Shown: positions 1 through 7,940, counted from the stretch's first letter. The stretch: 13,405 bases of DNA from an uncultured Micrococcaceae bacterium (GCA_937896705.1 CALBOC010000287.1:1-13405); one strand, 5' to 3'. Notes: generated by a model from the sequence alone, not told the origin. Numbers and translations: made by a program.

Positions 1-6
1 ACCTTC

Positions 7-879
7 ATGACAGCCACTGACAAGGGTCAACCCTCCTCGCAGAAGCGACGGAAAAAGCCGCGCAAGGCGCCTGAAGGACAGATGTCGCTGCGCGAGCACC
101 TCCGAGAGCTACGCAACCGCTTCTTCAAAGCCGCAGCTGCGATCTTGGTGGGTACAATCGTCGGCTTTATTGTCTACCAGCCGGCCTTCACCATCCTGAC
201 AGAACCCATAACCCAGCTATCAACCGATGAGGCCCCGGTCGAAGTGGTCTTCTCGTCGGTAGCCCAGCCCTTCGACATCATGCTCCAAGTGGCCCTATTC
301 ATCGGGCTGATCTTATCCTCGCCCGTGTGGCTGTACCAGGTGTGGGCGTTTATCGTACCCGGGCTACGCAAAAATGAACGACGCTATGCCCTAGGTTTCA
401 TCGCGGCGGCAGTGCCATTATTTGTCGGAGGGATCCTGCTGGGCTGGTTTGCTCTGCCACAAGCCATGGCATTTTTCACCTCACTAACCCCGGACGGTAC
501 CGCCCACCGTGTCCTGGCAACCGTCTACGTCCCATTTGTGACCAGGCTGTTGCTGGCCTTTGGCATCGCGCTGGTGATACCGGTGATTCTGGTGGGACTG
601 AACCTAGCCGGTATCCTAAGCGGTGCAACCATGCTGAAACACTGGCGTATCTCGGTGTTTCTGATTGCGGTGATCGCAGCAATGGGCGCACCCGGTTCGG
701 ATGTCATCACGATGTTCTACTTAGGCGCACCACTGACGCTGCTGTTTGGTTTGGCGCTTGGCATTGCGTTACTCCATGACCGAAGACTTGCCAAAAAGGA
801 AGCTCGCGAAGGCACCGCAGGCGAGGTCGAGATTCAGCGCGGGGCACAGCCTCTGTCTGAAATTAGCCCTGATGACTAA
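7..879 (+). CDS. tatC: Sec-independent protein translocase subunit TatC
   Basis: Polytopic core of the twin-arginine translocase, which recognises RR signal peptides and moves folded proteins across the plasma membrane. The 290-residue protein shows the family pattern: a basic cytoplasmic N-terminus (KRRKKPRK, 13-20), the signature HLRELRNR (31-38), the conserved first periplasmic loop into TM2, then SPVWLYQVWAFIVPGL and NERR (105-125), and about six hydrophobic segments (roughly 42-60, 88-110, 128-150, 176-200, 214-228, 234-256). A charged tail (257-290) follows. The ATG at 7 gives a basic extension common in actinobacterial TatC; Met26 is an alternative start. Only six bases precede it, so its ribosome site and any tatA lie outside the window. 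helY begins five bases after the stop, a pairing known from other actinobacteria, so co-transcription is likely. Family assignment is secure; the exact start is not. Confidence 0.96.
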   Translation: MTATDKGQPSSQKRRKKPRKAPEGQMSLREHLRELRNRFFKAAAAILVGTIVGFIVYQPAFTILTEPITQLSTDEAPVEVVFSSVAQPFDIMLQVALFIGLILSSPVWLYQVWAFIVPGLRKNERRYALGFIAAAVPLFVGGILLGWFALPQAMAFFTSLTPDGTAHRVLATVYVPFVTRLLLAFGIALVIPVILVGLNLAGILSGATMLKHWRISVFLIAVIAAMGAPGSDVITMFYLGAPLTLLFGLALGIALLHDRRLAKKEAREGTAGEVEIQRGAQPLSEISPDD

Positions 880-884
880 AATGG

Positions 885-3818
885 GTGCCTATGTGCGCCG
901 CTACTTCTGATTCCAACGACCACGAGCTGTCGCCAGCAGAACGTTATGCGGCCTCCCGACGGCGAGTCGAATTTGCCCAAACCGAACTCGGCCGCTTTTC
1001 TGCCGGTCTCGAATTTCCGATGGATCCCTTCCAGCTGGAGGCATCCGAACACCTCGAAAACGGTGACGCGGTGCTGGTTGCAGCCCCCACCGGTGCGGGC
1101 AAAACCATCGTCGCCGAGTTTGCGATCCATCTGGCCTTACGACAAGGCAAGAAAGCTTTTTACACCACCCCGATTAAAGCGCTCAGCAACCAGAAATACA
1201 CCGATCTGGTGGCCACTCACGGCGAAGCCCAGGTCGGCTTGTTGACCGGGGATACCTCGCGCAATCCCGAAGCACAAATCGTGGTCATGACCACCGAGGT
1301 GTTGCGGAACATGCTGTACGCGGATTCCACCACGTTGGAAAACCTCGGATATGTGGTGATGGATGAAGTCCACTACCTGGCCGACCGTTTCCGCGGTGCG
1401 GTCTGGGAAGAAGTCATCATTCATCTGCCCGAATCGGTGCAGCTGGTCGCGTTGTCTGCGACCGTATCGAACGCGGAAGAGTTCGGCGCCTGGTTGGACA
1501 CCGTGCGCGGCTCGACCTCGGTGGTCGTTTCCGAACACCGCCCGGTGCCCCTGTGGCAGCACGTGATGGTCGGTAAAGAACTCTACGACTTGTTTTCGAT
1601 GACAGACGAACAGGGTTCTAGTTCCCAAGTCAACCCGGAACTTGTGCAGCTGGCTGAGTCGGCACGTCGCGATATGCAACCCAATGACTGGGGCCGGCCC
1701 GGCAGCCGTGGTCGCGATCGGCAACGAACCCGTGGAGGGCGTCGGCAAGGCAACCGACGCCAATCCGATCGCGAAGGCTCAGTCGAACGCAGTCGACCTT
1801 CGCCACGCAAAGATTTACGGGTTTCGCGGCCCCAAATGGTTCGCACCCTCGCACGGGAAGGGCTGCTACCGTGCATCAGCTTCATTTTTTCTCGCAACGG
1901 GTGTGACGCTGCGGTAGAGCAGTGTCTCAATGCTGGCCTGGACCTCACTGACCGCGTCGAAAAGGCCCAGATCCTCGAAACGGTGGATCGTGCGGCTACG
2001 GTCCTGGCCGATCAAGACCGCGACGCCCTGGGTTTCTGGGGCTTCCGTGATGGCCTACGCCGTGGTTTCGCTGCGCACCACGCAGGTCTGCTGCCACTGT
2101 TCAAAGAGGTGGTCGAAGAGCTCTTTGCCGCCGGGCTGGTCAAAGTTGTATTCGCCACTGAAACCCTCGCCCTTGGCATTAACATGCCGGCCCGAACCGT
2201 GGTCATTGAACGACTTGTGAAATTTGATGGCGAATCGCATAAAGATATCACCCCGGGGGAGTACACCCAGCTCACCGGTCGGGCCGGGCGACGCGGAATC
2301 GACGTTGAAGGTCACGCGGTTGTCATGTGGCAGCCCGGTTTGGATCCCGGAGCAGTGGCAGGGCTAGCAGCGCGTCGTACCTACCCGCTGAATTCGTCCT
2401 TCAAACCCACCTACAATATGGCGGTCAACCTGTTGGCACGGTTCGGCCGCGAACGCGCCCGAAATATTCTGGAATCGTCCTTTGCCCAATTCCAGGCCGA
2501 CCGCTCTGTCGTTGGGCTCGCCCAAGAAGTCCAGCGGCAAGAACGGTCCCTTGCCGGGTATGAAGAATCGATGCACTGTCATCTGGGTGACTTCACCGAG
2601 TACGCACAGCTGCGCCAGGAACTGTCACGCGCTGAAAAGGCAGCCTCGCGGGCACGTCATCGTGTCCAACGACGAGCGATCATGGAATCCCTAAACAATC
2701 TGGCCGTCGGAGACATTATTGACGTGCAAGGTGCCCGGAATCTTGGCACCGCGGTCGTCGTCTCCACGGCAGGCAATCCGACCAACCCACGAGTTGGGGT
2801 CGTGACAGGGAAGGGCCAGTTACGCCGGATCTCGACTGATGAACTGGAAGATCCCATCGTGCCGTTCGCGGGCGTTGAACTACCTCGAAAACTACTCACA
2901 AAATCGCCTAAACACCGCAAGAATATCGCTGGATGGATGCACGGGGCCATCGGGCAGCAGCGCCCACCGATCTCTGATGGTGTCGAGCCCGTGGGTTTTC
3001 GGTATAAAGATGACCATGACCTGGCCCGCGTCGATGAGCTGCGAAAACAACTCCACGCCCACCCGTGTCATGGCTGTCCTGATCGCGAGAAACACCAAAC
3101 CTGGGCCAACCGCTGGGACAAACTGCGTGCCGACATCGACAAGAATGTCGCCAAAATTCGAGGACGAACTAACACCATCGCCCGGACCTTTGATCGGATT
3201 ATCACCCTGCTGACCGATTTCGGTTATGTGGAAAACGATCAGGTCAACGAACCAGGTCAGAGCCTGCGTCGGATCTACGGTGACCGCGATTTACTCGTGT
3301 CTATGCTGCTGCAATCCGGAGTGATGGATGAGATGTCCCCCGAAGATCTGGCCGGTCTGGCAGCGCTACTAGTCTTTGAATCATCGACCGAAGACCAAGT
3401 GTTTCAGCCCGCAATGCCCACCGACATGCTCCAGGGCGCCCTCGATGTCGTCGACGAACACTGGTATACCCTGCAGCAGGCTGAACTCGCCGCAGACCTA
3501 ACGGTGACCGCCCAGCCACATCCGGGACTGGTGTGGCCCATCGTGCGTTGGGTTCGAGGCCATGAGCTGCTGGCGTCACTGACCGGTTCCGATATGGCAG
3601 CCGGCGACTTTATTCGCTGGGCGCGGCAGGTCATGGATCTGTTAGACCAGCTGGCCTCGCTGGATGATACCCACCCAGACTTAGCCCGGCGCTGTCGCCG
3701 AGCTAAAGACCTCGTCAACCGGGGGATCGTCGCCTACTCGTCGGCAATTCGGATCCCCGAAGCTGACACGAACGCTGATGAATACAACGCTATCGAAAAC
3801 TTGGACTTGGATCAGTGA
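885..3818 (+). CDS. helY: HelY-type DEVH-box RNA/DNA helicase (Ski2/Mtr4-like)
   Basis: ATP-dependent superfamily 2 helicase of the Ski2/Mtr4 type, probably acting in RNA metabolism. Of 977 residues, those visible include motif I GAGKT (70-74), motif Ia TTPIKALSNQK (84-94), the DEVH box (160-163), motif III SAT (191-193), FIFSRNGCD in the second RecA lobe (333-341) and motif VI QLTGRAGRRG (462-471). A middle region with a probable beta-barrel and a HPCHGCPDRE motif leads to a DSHCT-like C-terminal domain (about 790-960). An Arg/Gly-rich, low-complexity insert (about 266-312) lies between the lobes. The start is either GTG 885 or ATG 891; neither has a strong Shine-Dalgarno, which fits coupling to tatC five bases upstream. 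The TGA stop overlaps the GTG of the next gene (GTGA). The symbol follows mycobacterial HelY; the precise substrate cannot be read from sequence. Confidence 0.93.
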   Translation: MPMCAATSDSNDHELSPAERYAASRRRVEFAQTELGRFSAGLEFPMDPFQLEASEHLENGDAVLVAAPTGAGKTIVAEFAIHLALRQGKKAFYTTPIKALSNQKYTDLVATHGEAQVGLLTGDTSRNPEAQIVVMTTEVLRNMLYADSTTLENLGYVVMDEVHYLADRFRGAVWEEVIIHLPESVQLVALSATVSNAEEFGAWLDTVRGSTSVVVSEHRPVPLWQHVMVGKELYDLFSMTDEQGSSSQVNPELVQLAESARRDMQPNDWGRPGSRGRDRQRTRGGRRQGNRRQSDREGSVERSRPSPRKDLRVSRPQMVRTLAREGLLPCISFIFSRNGCDAAVEQCLNAGLDLTDRVEKAQILETVDRAATVLADQDRDALGFWGFRDGLRRGFAAHHAGLLPLFKEVVEELFAAGLVKVVFATETLALGINMPARTVVIERLVKFDGESHKDITPGEYTQLTGRAGRRGIDVEGHAVVMWQPGLDPGAVAGLAARRTYPLNSSFKPTYNMAVNLLARFGRERARNILESSFAQFQADRSVVGLAQEVQRQERSLAGYEESMHCHLGDFTEYAQLRQELSRAEKAASRARHRVQRRAIMESLNNLAVGDIIDVQGARNLGTAVVVSTAGNPTNPRVGVVTGKGQLRRISTDELEDPIVPFAGVELPRKLLTKSPKHRKNIAGWMHGAIGQQRPPISDGVEPVGFRYKDDHDLARVDELRKQLHAHPCHGCPDREKHQTWANRWDKLRADIDKNVAKIRGRTNTIARTFDRIITLLTDFGYVENDQVNEPGQSLRRIYGDRDLLVSMLLQSGVMDEMSPEDLAGLAALLVFESSTEDQVFQPAMPTDMLQGALDVVDEHWYTLQQAELAADLTVTAQPHPGLVWPIVRWVRGHELLASLTGSDMAAGDFIRWARQVMDLLDQLASLDDTHPDLARRCRRAKDLVNRGIVAYSSAIRIPEADTNADEYNAIENLDLDQ

Positions 3819-4810
3819 CCACTAGTTTACTTCTCACCAACGGATACGTGCACTCGGTTTCCGAACCATACGCCAACGCGCTCCATCTGGAAAACGGTGT
3901 GGTTGCGTGGCTCGGAGCGGATGACACCGCGCAGCAAATGATCGCGGCAACCACGACCGGTCCTGTGACAACCCACGATGTTCAGCACATGCTCGTCACG
4001 CCGGCCTTCGTCGATGGGTTCAGTAGCCATCAGCTCACCCCCGACGACAGCCGCATCACCCGGAGTTCCGTGACGCCGGCGCCACAGGCTGTTTTCTACG
4101 CGCCGGTCGATGCTGCGGGAGAAGACGCCGATGGGCGCTATATTCCCGCCGAGGAGCTTGATCAACTGACCGCTATTCTGGGGCAGGTGAAACCTCCAAC
4201 GCAGTTGCTGATTGAATCCACTGAGCCCGAGGATGTTGACCGGATCGTAGCAGCGCTGGAGCTACAACCGAACGCGGCCCTCATGCGCAGTCGGCATCGG
4301 ATTTTGTTGAATCACACGCTGACGGATCAACAGGTCGAGCGGCTGGTAAAAGTCCATGCTTCGGTCACACTCATCCCTGACATTCGCGAAGGCCGTCCCG
4401 TGTTCCATGCGCCCACGGCCGCACTGATCAGCGGGGGAGTCCACGTGGCAACGGGCAGCGGTCAATGGTCCGGCTCGATGTGGGAGGTTTTGACGGCACT
4501 GATCGAGCACCCGGACCAAGCACAGCGTATTTCAACTCGTGCGGCCTTTAACACCGTGACCCGCGATGGGGTCCGGGTGCTCCCAAGCAAAATAGCCCAG
4601 GCCAATATGTCCGCCGGGCAGGTTGCCGTCGGCTCACCAGCAGATTTGAATATTTGGCGTGCTGAGCAGCTGGGCGTCCAAGTTCCCGATGTTCGCGCGG
4701 CTCACTGGTCGACCGACAAACGTGCCGGCACCGCGCTGCTACCCATTCTGTCATCGGAAGAATCCGCACCCGAACTAGTGCGAACCATCAGAAATGGCCA
4801 GATGTCGTAG
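3815..4810 (+). CDS. degenerate amidohydrolase-superfamily protein, probably non-catalytic
   Basis: The 331-residue protein has the shape of an amidohydrolase: an N-terminal beta-sandwich strand start (LLLTNGYVHSV), the pre-barrel signature LVTPAFVD (60-67), a barrel, and a C-terminal GQVAVGSPADLNIW (268-281) that closes the sandwich. The metal ligands seem lost. Where the family has HxH after VDA, this protein has GFSSH (68-72). The usual RHRIEH is RHRILLNH (160-167), and the usual GSD near the end of the barrel is GSGQW (214-218). The family is recognised from these flanks, but no substrate can be assigned, and it may be a structural or vestigial relative. It overlaps helY by four bases and its GTG start depends on that junction, so it is translationally coupled in the tatC-helY operon. 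The frame is open throughout, so it is not an obvious pseudogene. Confidence 0.72.
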   Translation: MTTSLLLTNGYVHSVSEPYANALHLENGVVAWLGADDTAQQMIAATTTGPVTTHDVQHMLVTPAFVDGFSSHQLTPDDSRITRSSVTPAPQAVFYAPVDAAGEDADGRYIPAEELDQLTAILGQVKPPTQLLIESTEPEDVDRIVAALELQPNAALMRSRHRILLNHTLTDQQVERLVKVHASVTLIPDIREGRPVFHAPTAALISGGVHVATGSGQWSGSMWEVLTALIEHPDQAQRISTRAAFNTVTRDGVRVLPSKIAQANMSAGQVAVGSPADLNIWRAEQLGVQVPDVRAAHWSTDKRAGTALLPILSSEESAPELVRTIRNGQMS

Positions 4811-4830
4811 CCTTGCCTACCCCTGCTGGC

Positions 4831-4836
4831 TATAAT
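4831..4836 (+). promoter_or_regulatory. candidate -10 box of the ppm1 promoter
   Basis: A perfect TATAAT lies in the 79-bp gap between the amidohydrolase-like gene and ppm1. Transcription would begin near 4843 and leave a leader of about 47 nt. No convincing -35 is seen at 16-18 bp spacing; TTGCCT at 4813-4818 is too close. The match to the primary sigma consensus is seen; use as a promoter is inferred. Confidence 0.55.
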
Positions 4837-4847
4837 CGAAGGCTGAT

Positions 4848-4865
4848 CCCGGCTCAATCGCCGGG
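4848..4865 (+). repeat. short inverted repeat in the ppm1 leader
   Basis: CCCGGC and GCCGGG form a perfect 6-bp stem around a 6-nt loop (TCAATC). It would fold near the 5' end of the ppm1 transcript, 12 nt before the AAAGGA ribosome site. No U-run follows, so it is not a classical terminator for the upstream operon. It could stabilise the 5' end or be chance. Confidence 0.35.
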
Positions 4866-4889
4866 ACGCGGTAAACAAAGGACACCCGA

Positions 4890-5621
4890 GTGCGCGTATT
4901 GACTATTATCCCCACGTACAACGAAATCGAATCACTACCCGGCACCCTCCTACGGTTACGTGCCGCGGTTCCAGAATCAGATGTGCTTGTCGTGGACGAT
5001 AATTCTCCGGACGGTACCGGCGTGTGGGCCGATGCTCAGGCGGCTAAAGACGATCAAGTGTTCGTGATGCACCGTCAGGTCAAAGACGGACTCGGGGGAG
5101 CCTATATCGCCGGATTCCGATGGGGTCTTCAACATAACTACGATGTGCTCGTTGAGATGGACGCCGACGGTTCACACCAGCCCGAGCAACTTCCACGTCT
5201 CCTCGAAGCCGTCGACGAAGCAGACCTGGTCATCGGTTCTCGACGGGTACCCGGTGGAAAGATGGTCAACTGGCCCTGGTACCGCAAGCTGTTGTCGATC
5301 GGCGGCTCGCTCTACCCACAAATCCTCCTGGGGCTTCGACTGACAGATATTACCGCCGGCTTCCGGGCGTATCGGGCTACCACCTTGGAAGCAATGGACC
5401 TCGATGCCGTTCAGTCAAAGGGCTATGGTTTCCAAGTCGACATGACTTTCCGCACCGCGCTACTGGGTAAACGCATCGTCGAGGTACCGATTACATTTAC
5501 CGAACGCGAATACGGCGAATCAAAAATGTCCGGCAATATTATTTCCGAAGCCTTGGTCAATGTGACCAGATGGGGATTGGCTGCACGCGCTAACACGCTA
5601 CGAGCACGTCTGGGGCGCTAA
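4890..5621 (+). CDS. ppm1: polyprenol monophosphomannose synthase (GT2 family)
   Basis: Transfers mannose from GDP-mannose to a polyprenyl phosphate on the inner membrane face, giving the lipid-linked donor for mannosylation of cell-envelope glycoconjugates and proteins. The 243-residue GT-A domain shows PTYNE (8-12), [10 protein letters not shown] (34-43) for nucleotide binding, the DAD metal motif (91-93) in [23 protein letters not shown] (152-162), GYGFQVDM (178-185) and [11 protein letters not shown] (204-214). There is no C-terminal membrane domain and no fused apolipoprotein N-acyltransferase, so it is the single-domain form rather than the fused mycobacterial Ppm1. The GTG start has AAAGGA at 4877-4882. 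It converges on rbpA, the same pairing as in Mycobacterium tuberculosis (Rv2051c/Rv2050), which supports both names. A dolichol-phosphate-mannose synthase label would also be correct. Confidence 0.92.
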   Translation: MRVLTIIPTYNEIESLPGTLLRLRAAVPESDVLVVDDNSPDGTGVWADAQAAKDDQVFVMHRQVKDGLGGAYIAGFRWGLQHNYDVLVEMDADGSHQPEQLPRLLEAVDEADLVIGSRRVPGGKMVNWPWYRKLLSIGGSLYPQILLGLRLTDITAGFRAYRATTLEAMDLDAVQSKGYGFQVDMTFRTALLGKRIVEVPITFTEREYGESKMSGNIISEALVNVTRWGLAARANTLRARLGR

Positions 5622-5633
5622 CCCTTCATCCGT

Positions 5634-5682
5634 TAAAGAACTTTGGGGTGACAACGACCGGTTGTCACCCCGAAGTTCTTTA
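5634..5682. terminator. long inverted repeat, probable bidirectional terminator
   Basis: Two 22-base arms (TAAAGAACTT, one odd base, GGGGTGACAAC, and its complement) surround a 5-base loop, GACCG at 5656-5660. The single mismatch, T against G at 5644/5672, forms a G-U pair in plus-strand RNA. It lies 12 bp after the ppm1 stop and 12 bp from the rbpA stop, exactly between convergent genes. No strong U-run follows on either strand, as is usual for actinobacterial hairpin terminators. Confidence 0.85.
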
Positions 5683-5694
5683 GAACGTCTTGTG

Positions 5695-6042
5695 CTAGGC
5701 GTCTACATTTTCGCCACGGCGTGCGCGCAGCTTCGCTAGCTGCCCAGCCAGTGTCTCTTCAAGTTCGTCAATGCTACGGCGTTCCAGCAGCATGTCCCAG
5801 TGGGTACGCTGCGGTTTGACGTCTTCTACGTCGGGGGTATCCACGTCAACACGGAACGCTTCTTTCCCAGATTTCGTGGTCCAGGTGTCGGGTACATCAG
5901 CCTCGGCAGCAAAGGTCACGACAACCGATTCGCCGTCTTCCGAACGGTACTCAACTTGCTGACGTGGTGCAGGTTCTACCCCTGCTTCGGTTTCCATCGA
6001 CTGGGCACCGAGGCGCATACCGCGCAATGAACGATCAGACAT
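5695..6042 (-). CDS. rbpA: RNA polymerase-binding protein RbpA
   Basis: Actinobacteria-specific factor that binds the RNA polymerase beta' side and the housekeeping sigma factor, stabilising open complexes; it is also linked to rifampicin tolerance. The 115-residue protein contains the signature start RSLRGMRLGAQSMETE (4-19), a core beta domain (about 25-70), a basic linker and the sigma-interaction helix region RTHWDMLLERRSIDELEE (79-96). The core has no cysteines (TWTTKSGKE at 53-61), so the zinc site known in Streptomyces RbpA is absent. The ATG start has TCCTCC at 6051-6056 (GGAGGA in the mRNA), eight bases upstream. It sits 79 bp downstream of the SPFH gene on the same strand and is convergent with ppm1. 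No convincing -35/-10 pair was found; TAGACT (complement of 6080-6085) is a weak -10 possibility. Confidence 0.95.
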   Translation of the reverse strand: MSDRSLRGMRLGAQSMETEAGVEPAPRQQVEYRSEDGESVVVTFAAEADVPDTWTTKSGKEAFRVDVDTPDVEDVKPQRTHWDMLLERRSIDELEETLAGQLAKLRARRGENVDA

Positions 6043-6121
6043 TCAGATATTCCTCCAACGAAATTTTTGCAGACAAGACAGTCTATCTAAAAAAGTCTCG
6101 CAGTGTATAACACGTCGCCGA

Positions 6122-7219
6122 TCAATTTTGTTCCCCGTCAGTTCGACGAGATGGCCGCTCCTGGTATATATCATCTTCGATTTCCGGTTCGGCCAGGGCT
6201 TCCTCTAGTGAGGTATCATCCAACTTTGGTGCTTTCGGTGCACGATCAGCGATCTCAGCTGCAGTTGTCGGGCGCTTCGTGCGCCGTCGTGGAGTGGGCG
6301 GGGGAGTAGGGGAGGTGTCAGCGTCATGTGACTGATCACCGGCAGAAGGTTGCGGGCCGTAGGTACCGCTGAAACGATTCAGCGCATCGGTCACTTCGGA
6401 AGGGATGATCCACATCTTGGAGGATTCCGAATCAGCGATCTGGGGGAGTACCTGCAAGTACTGGTAGGCCAAGAGGTCGGCATTCGGTTTCCCTTCGTGG
6501 ATCGCTTCAAACACCGTGACAATAGCTTCCGCTTCTGCATTCGCCCGCAGGATGGCCGCCTGAGCGTCACCCTCAGCTTCCAAAATAGCGGCCTGGCGTT
6601 GCCCTTCGGCCGTAAGAATCTCGGACTGCTTTTGCCCTTCGGCCGTGAGGATTGCAGCACGACGATCACGTTCAGCACGCATCTGTTTTTCCATTGAGTC
6701 TTGAATGCTGCGCGGTGGGTCGATGGCTTTTAGTTCCACCCGAGAGACCCGCAGCCCCCACTTGGAGGTGGCCTCGTCGAGAACCCCACGCAGTTGGGTA
6801 TTAATGGCATCCCGTGAGGTTAATGCTTCCTCAAGATTCAGCCCCCCAACGACGTTACGCAAGGTCGTGGTGGTGAGGTTTTCAACGGCGGCAATGTAGT
6901 TCGCGATCCCATAGGTTGCTGCAGTTGGATCTGTGACTTGGAAGTACACGACGGTATCGATCGAGACGACCAGGTTGTCTTCGGTAATGACCGGTTGGGG
7001 TGGGAAAGACACGACCTGTTCACGCATATCAATCAGCGGCAACATTTCGTCCACAAACGGGATCATCATGGTCAATCCCGCCATCTGGGTTCGTTGATAT
7101 TTACCGAGTCGCTGGATGATGCCGCAGTAACCCTGGGGCACGATGCGGAAGGATTTCGCCAAGACCGCCACCACAAAGACGGCCAGTACGACGAAAAGAA
7201 TGATGAGAAAAATATCCAC
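6122..7219 (-). CDS. SPFH/stomatin-like membrane protein (slipin/QmcA type)
   Basis: Membrane-anchored SPFH protein, a family that oligomerises in membrane microdomains and often works with NfeD partners and membrane proteases. The 365-residue protein has one N-terminal membrane segment (about 3-21), then VPQGYCGIIQRLGKYQR (27-43), the SPFH/band-7 core to about 175, and a coiled coil built from four 11-residue repeats (190-233; ILTAEGQKQSE, ILTAEGQRQAA and two diverged copies). It ends in a Pro/Arg-rich then acidic, probably disordered tail (about 285-365), longer than in minimal stomatins. The GTG start has AGGAAG upstream. nfeD lies upstream on the same strand, 79 bp away, which is the classic partnership. 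The family is clear; the specific role of this copy is unknown. Confidence 0.92.
   Translation of the reverse strand: MDIFLIILFVVLAVFVVAVLAKSFRIVPQGYCGIIQRLGKYQRTQMAGLTMMIPFVDEMLPLIDMREQVVSFPPQPVITEDNLVVSIDTVVYFQVTDPTAATYGIANYIAAVENLTTTTLRNVVGGLNLEEALTSRDAINTQLRGVLDEATSKWGLRVSRVELKAIDPPRSIQDSMEKQMRAERDRRAAILTAEGQKQSEILTAEGQRQAAILEAEGDAQAAILRANAEAEAIVTVFEAIHEGKPNADLLAYQYLQVLPQIADSESSKMWIIPSEVTDALNRFSGTYGPQPSAGDQSHDADTSPTPPPTPRRRTKRPTTAAEIADRAPKAPKLDDTSLEEALAEPEIEDDIYQERPSRRTDGEQN
6521..6652 (-). repeat. four tandem 33-bp coding repeats (hendecad coiled coil)
   Basis: Inside the SPFH gene, residues 190-200, 201-211, 212-222 and 223-233 repeat an I-L-x-A-E-G pattern. The first two copies are also very similar as DNA (GCCCTTCGGCCGT at 6601 and again at 6634, exactly 33 bp apart). 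Eleven-residue periodicity is expected for the stomatin coiled coil. Confidence 0.8.
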
Positions 7220-7298
7220 GGTGCTTCCTGAATGCTCGTTGTTTTGCGTTATCTGCTTGACACTACCCAGTCACTGCTCAACTCAGAGTGCTACGTGA

Positions 7299-7763
7299 TT
7301 AGGTCTCAGCGGCTTCTGATGTCGTAGCCACCCATACGATGGCCCCTTCAATTTGCTGAATCACCACCCGAGTCTCCGCAGGTATAGGAGTTGGGCTGTA
7401 GGTTCGGGCTGACCAAATCTCGTTGCCGATCCGCACCATGCCGTTACTCGAAGTGACTTCCTCAGTGACCTCACCCACACGTCCAACATACCGGTTCACG
7501 CTCCAGGGGGAGGGGCCGGCGTCATTCGCCTTGCGTTTGGTGTCGAAACTTCGAAGCCAGAACAACGAGGCGATGGAAATGATCGTCACGATGATGAATT
7601 GGACATAGATCGGCGCGCCTAGAACATCAGCGATGATGGCAGTCAACGCGCCGGTAGCAATGAGCAGGAACGTCATTTCGCCGGTGATCACTTGGGCGCT
7701 GACCAAAAGTAGCATCATAATGAGCCAGAACGACCAGAAGTTCTCTACGACCCACTCAATCAC
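7299..7763 (-). CDS. NfeD-like membrane protein with OB-fold domain
   Basis: Small NfeD-family protein (154 residues), the usual companion of SPFH proteins. It has three hydrophobic segments (about 10-27, 30-48, 51-70), a basic turn RSFDTKRK (71-78), then a soluble beta-rich domain (about 90-146: VGRVGEVTEEV, GMVRIGNEIWSAR, PAETRVVIQQIEGAIVWV) that fits the NfeD OB fold. It is the short form without the N-terminal ClpP-like protease domain. The start is GTG; CGGAGG lies five bases upstream and there is no better ATG. It is the first gene of the minus-strand run nfeD, SPFH, rbpA. Its upstream region holds a 9-bp inverted repeat close to the ribosome site, described separately. Family assignment is good; its biochemical role is inferred from the partner gene. 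Confidence 0.88.
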   Translation of the reverse strand: MIEWVVENFWSFWLIMMLLLVSAQVITGEMTFLLIATGALTAIIADVLGAPIYVQFIIVTIISIASLFWLRSFDTKRKANDAGPSPWSVNRYVGRVGEVTEEVTSSNGMVRIGNEIWSARTYSPTPIPAETRVVIQQIEGAIVWVATTSEAAET

Positions 7764-7777
7764 GATGGCCTCCGATA

Positions 7778-7816
7778 CGGTTCGTCATGGCTTCAGGATA
7801 CTGCCTAGACGAACCG
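7778..7816. repeat. 9-bp inverted repeat in the nfeD upstream region
   Basis: CGGTTCGTC (7778-7786) and GACGAACCG (7808-7816) are perfect complements with 21 bp between them, so the half-sites sit 30 bp apart, about three helical turns. The repeat ends 14 bp before the nfeD GTG and just beyond its ribosome site, and it spans TATCCT (complement of 7795-7800), a possible -10. A further GTTCGTC lies at 7895-7901. It may be an operator or a leader hairpin; neither is proven. Confidence 0.45.
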
Positions 7817-7928
7817 CTTGTCGTCCTGGACGCTAAAGTCGGAGCACTGTGCGAACCAGCCGGCCCACAGAACATCGGCACACCTGGACATAGAGTTCGT
7901 CCATGCTGTGTTTTCGCAGACCAAAGCG

Positions 7929-7934
7929 TAAACT
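7929..7934 (+). promoter_or_regulatory. candidate -10 box giving a leaderless mRNA
   Basis: TAAACT fits TAnnnT and ends seven bases before the A of the ATG at 7941, so the expected transcription start is the start codon itself. There is no Shine-Dalgarno before this ATG. Both facts fit a leaderless transcript, common in actinobacteria. No clear -35 is visible. Confidence 0.5.
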
Positions 7935-7940
7935 AGCAGC

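Noticed and set aside
1137..1763. Long open frame (208 codons) on the minus strand inside helY
   Set aside because: Antisense shadow of the well supported helicase coding sequence, without domain or ribosome site.
6085..6121. T-run after a GTGT-TAT-ACAC element, possible terminator of the SPFH gene on the minus strand
   Set aside because: The stem is only four base pairs and separated from the T-run; too weak to call.
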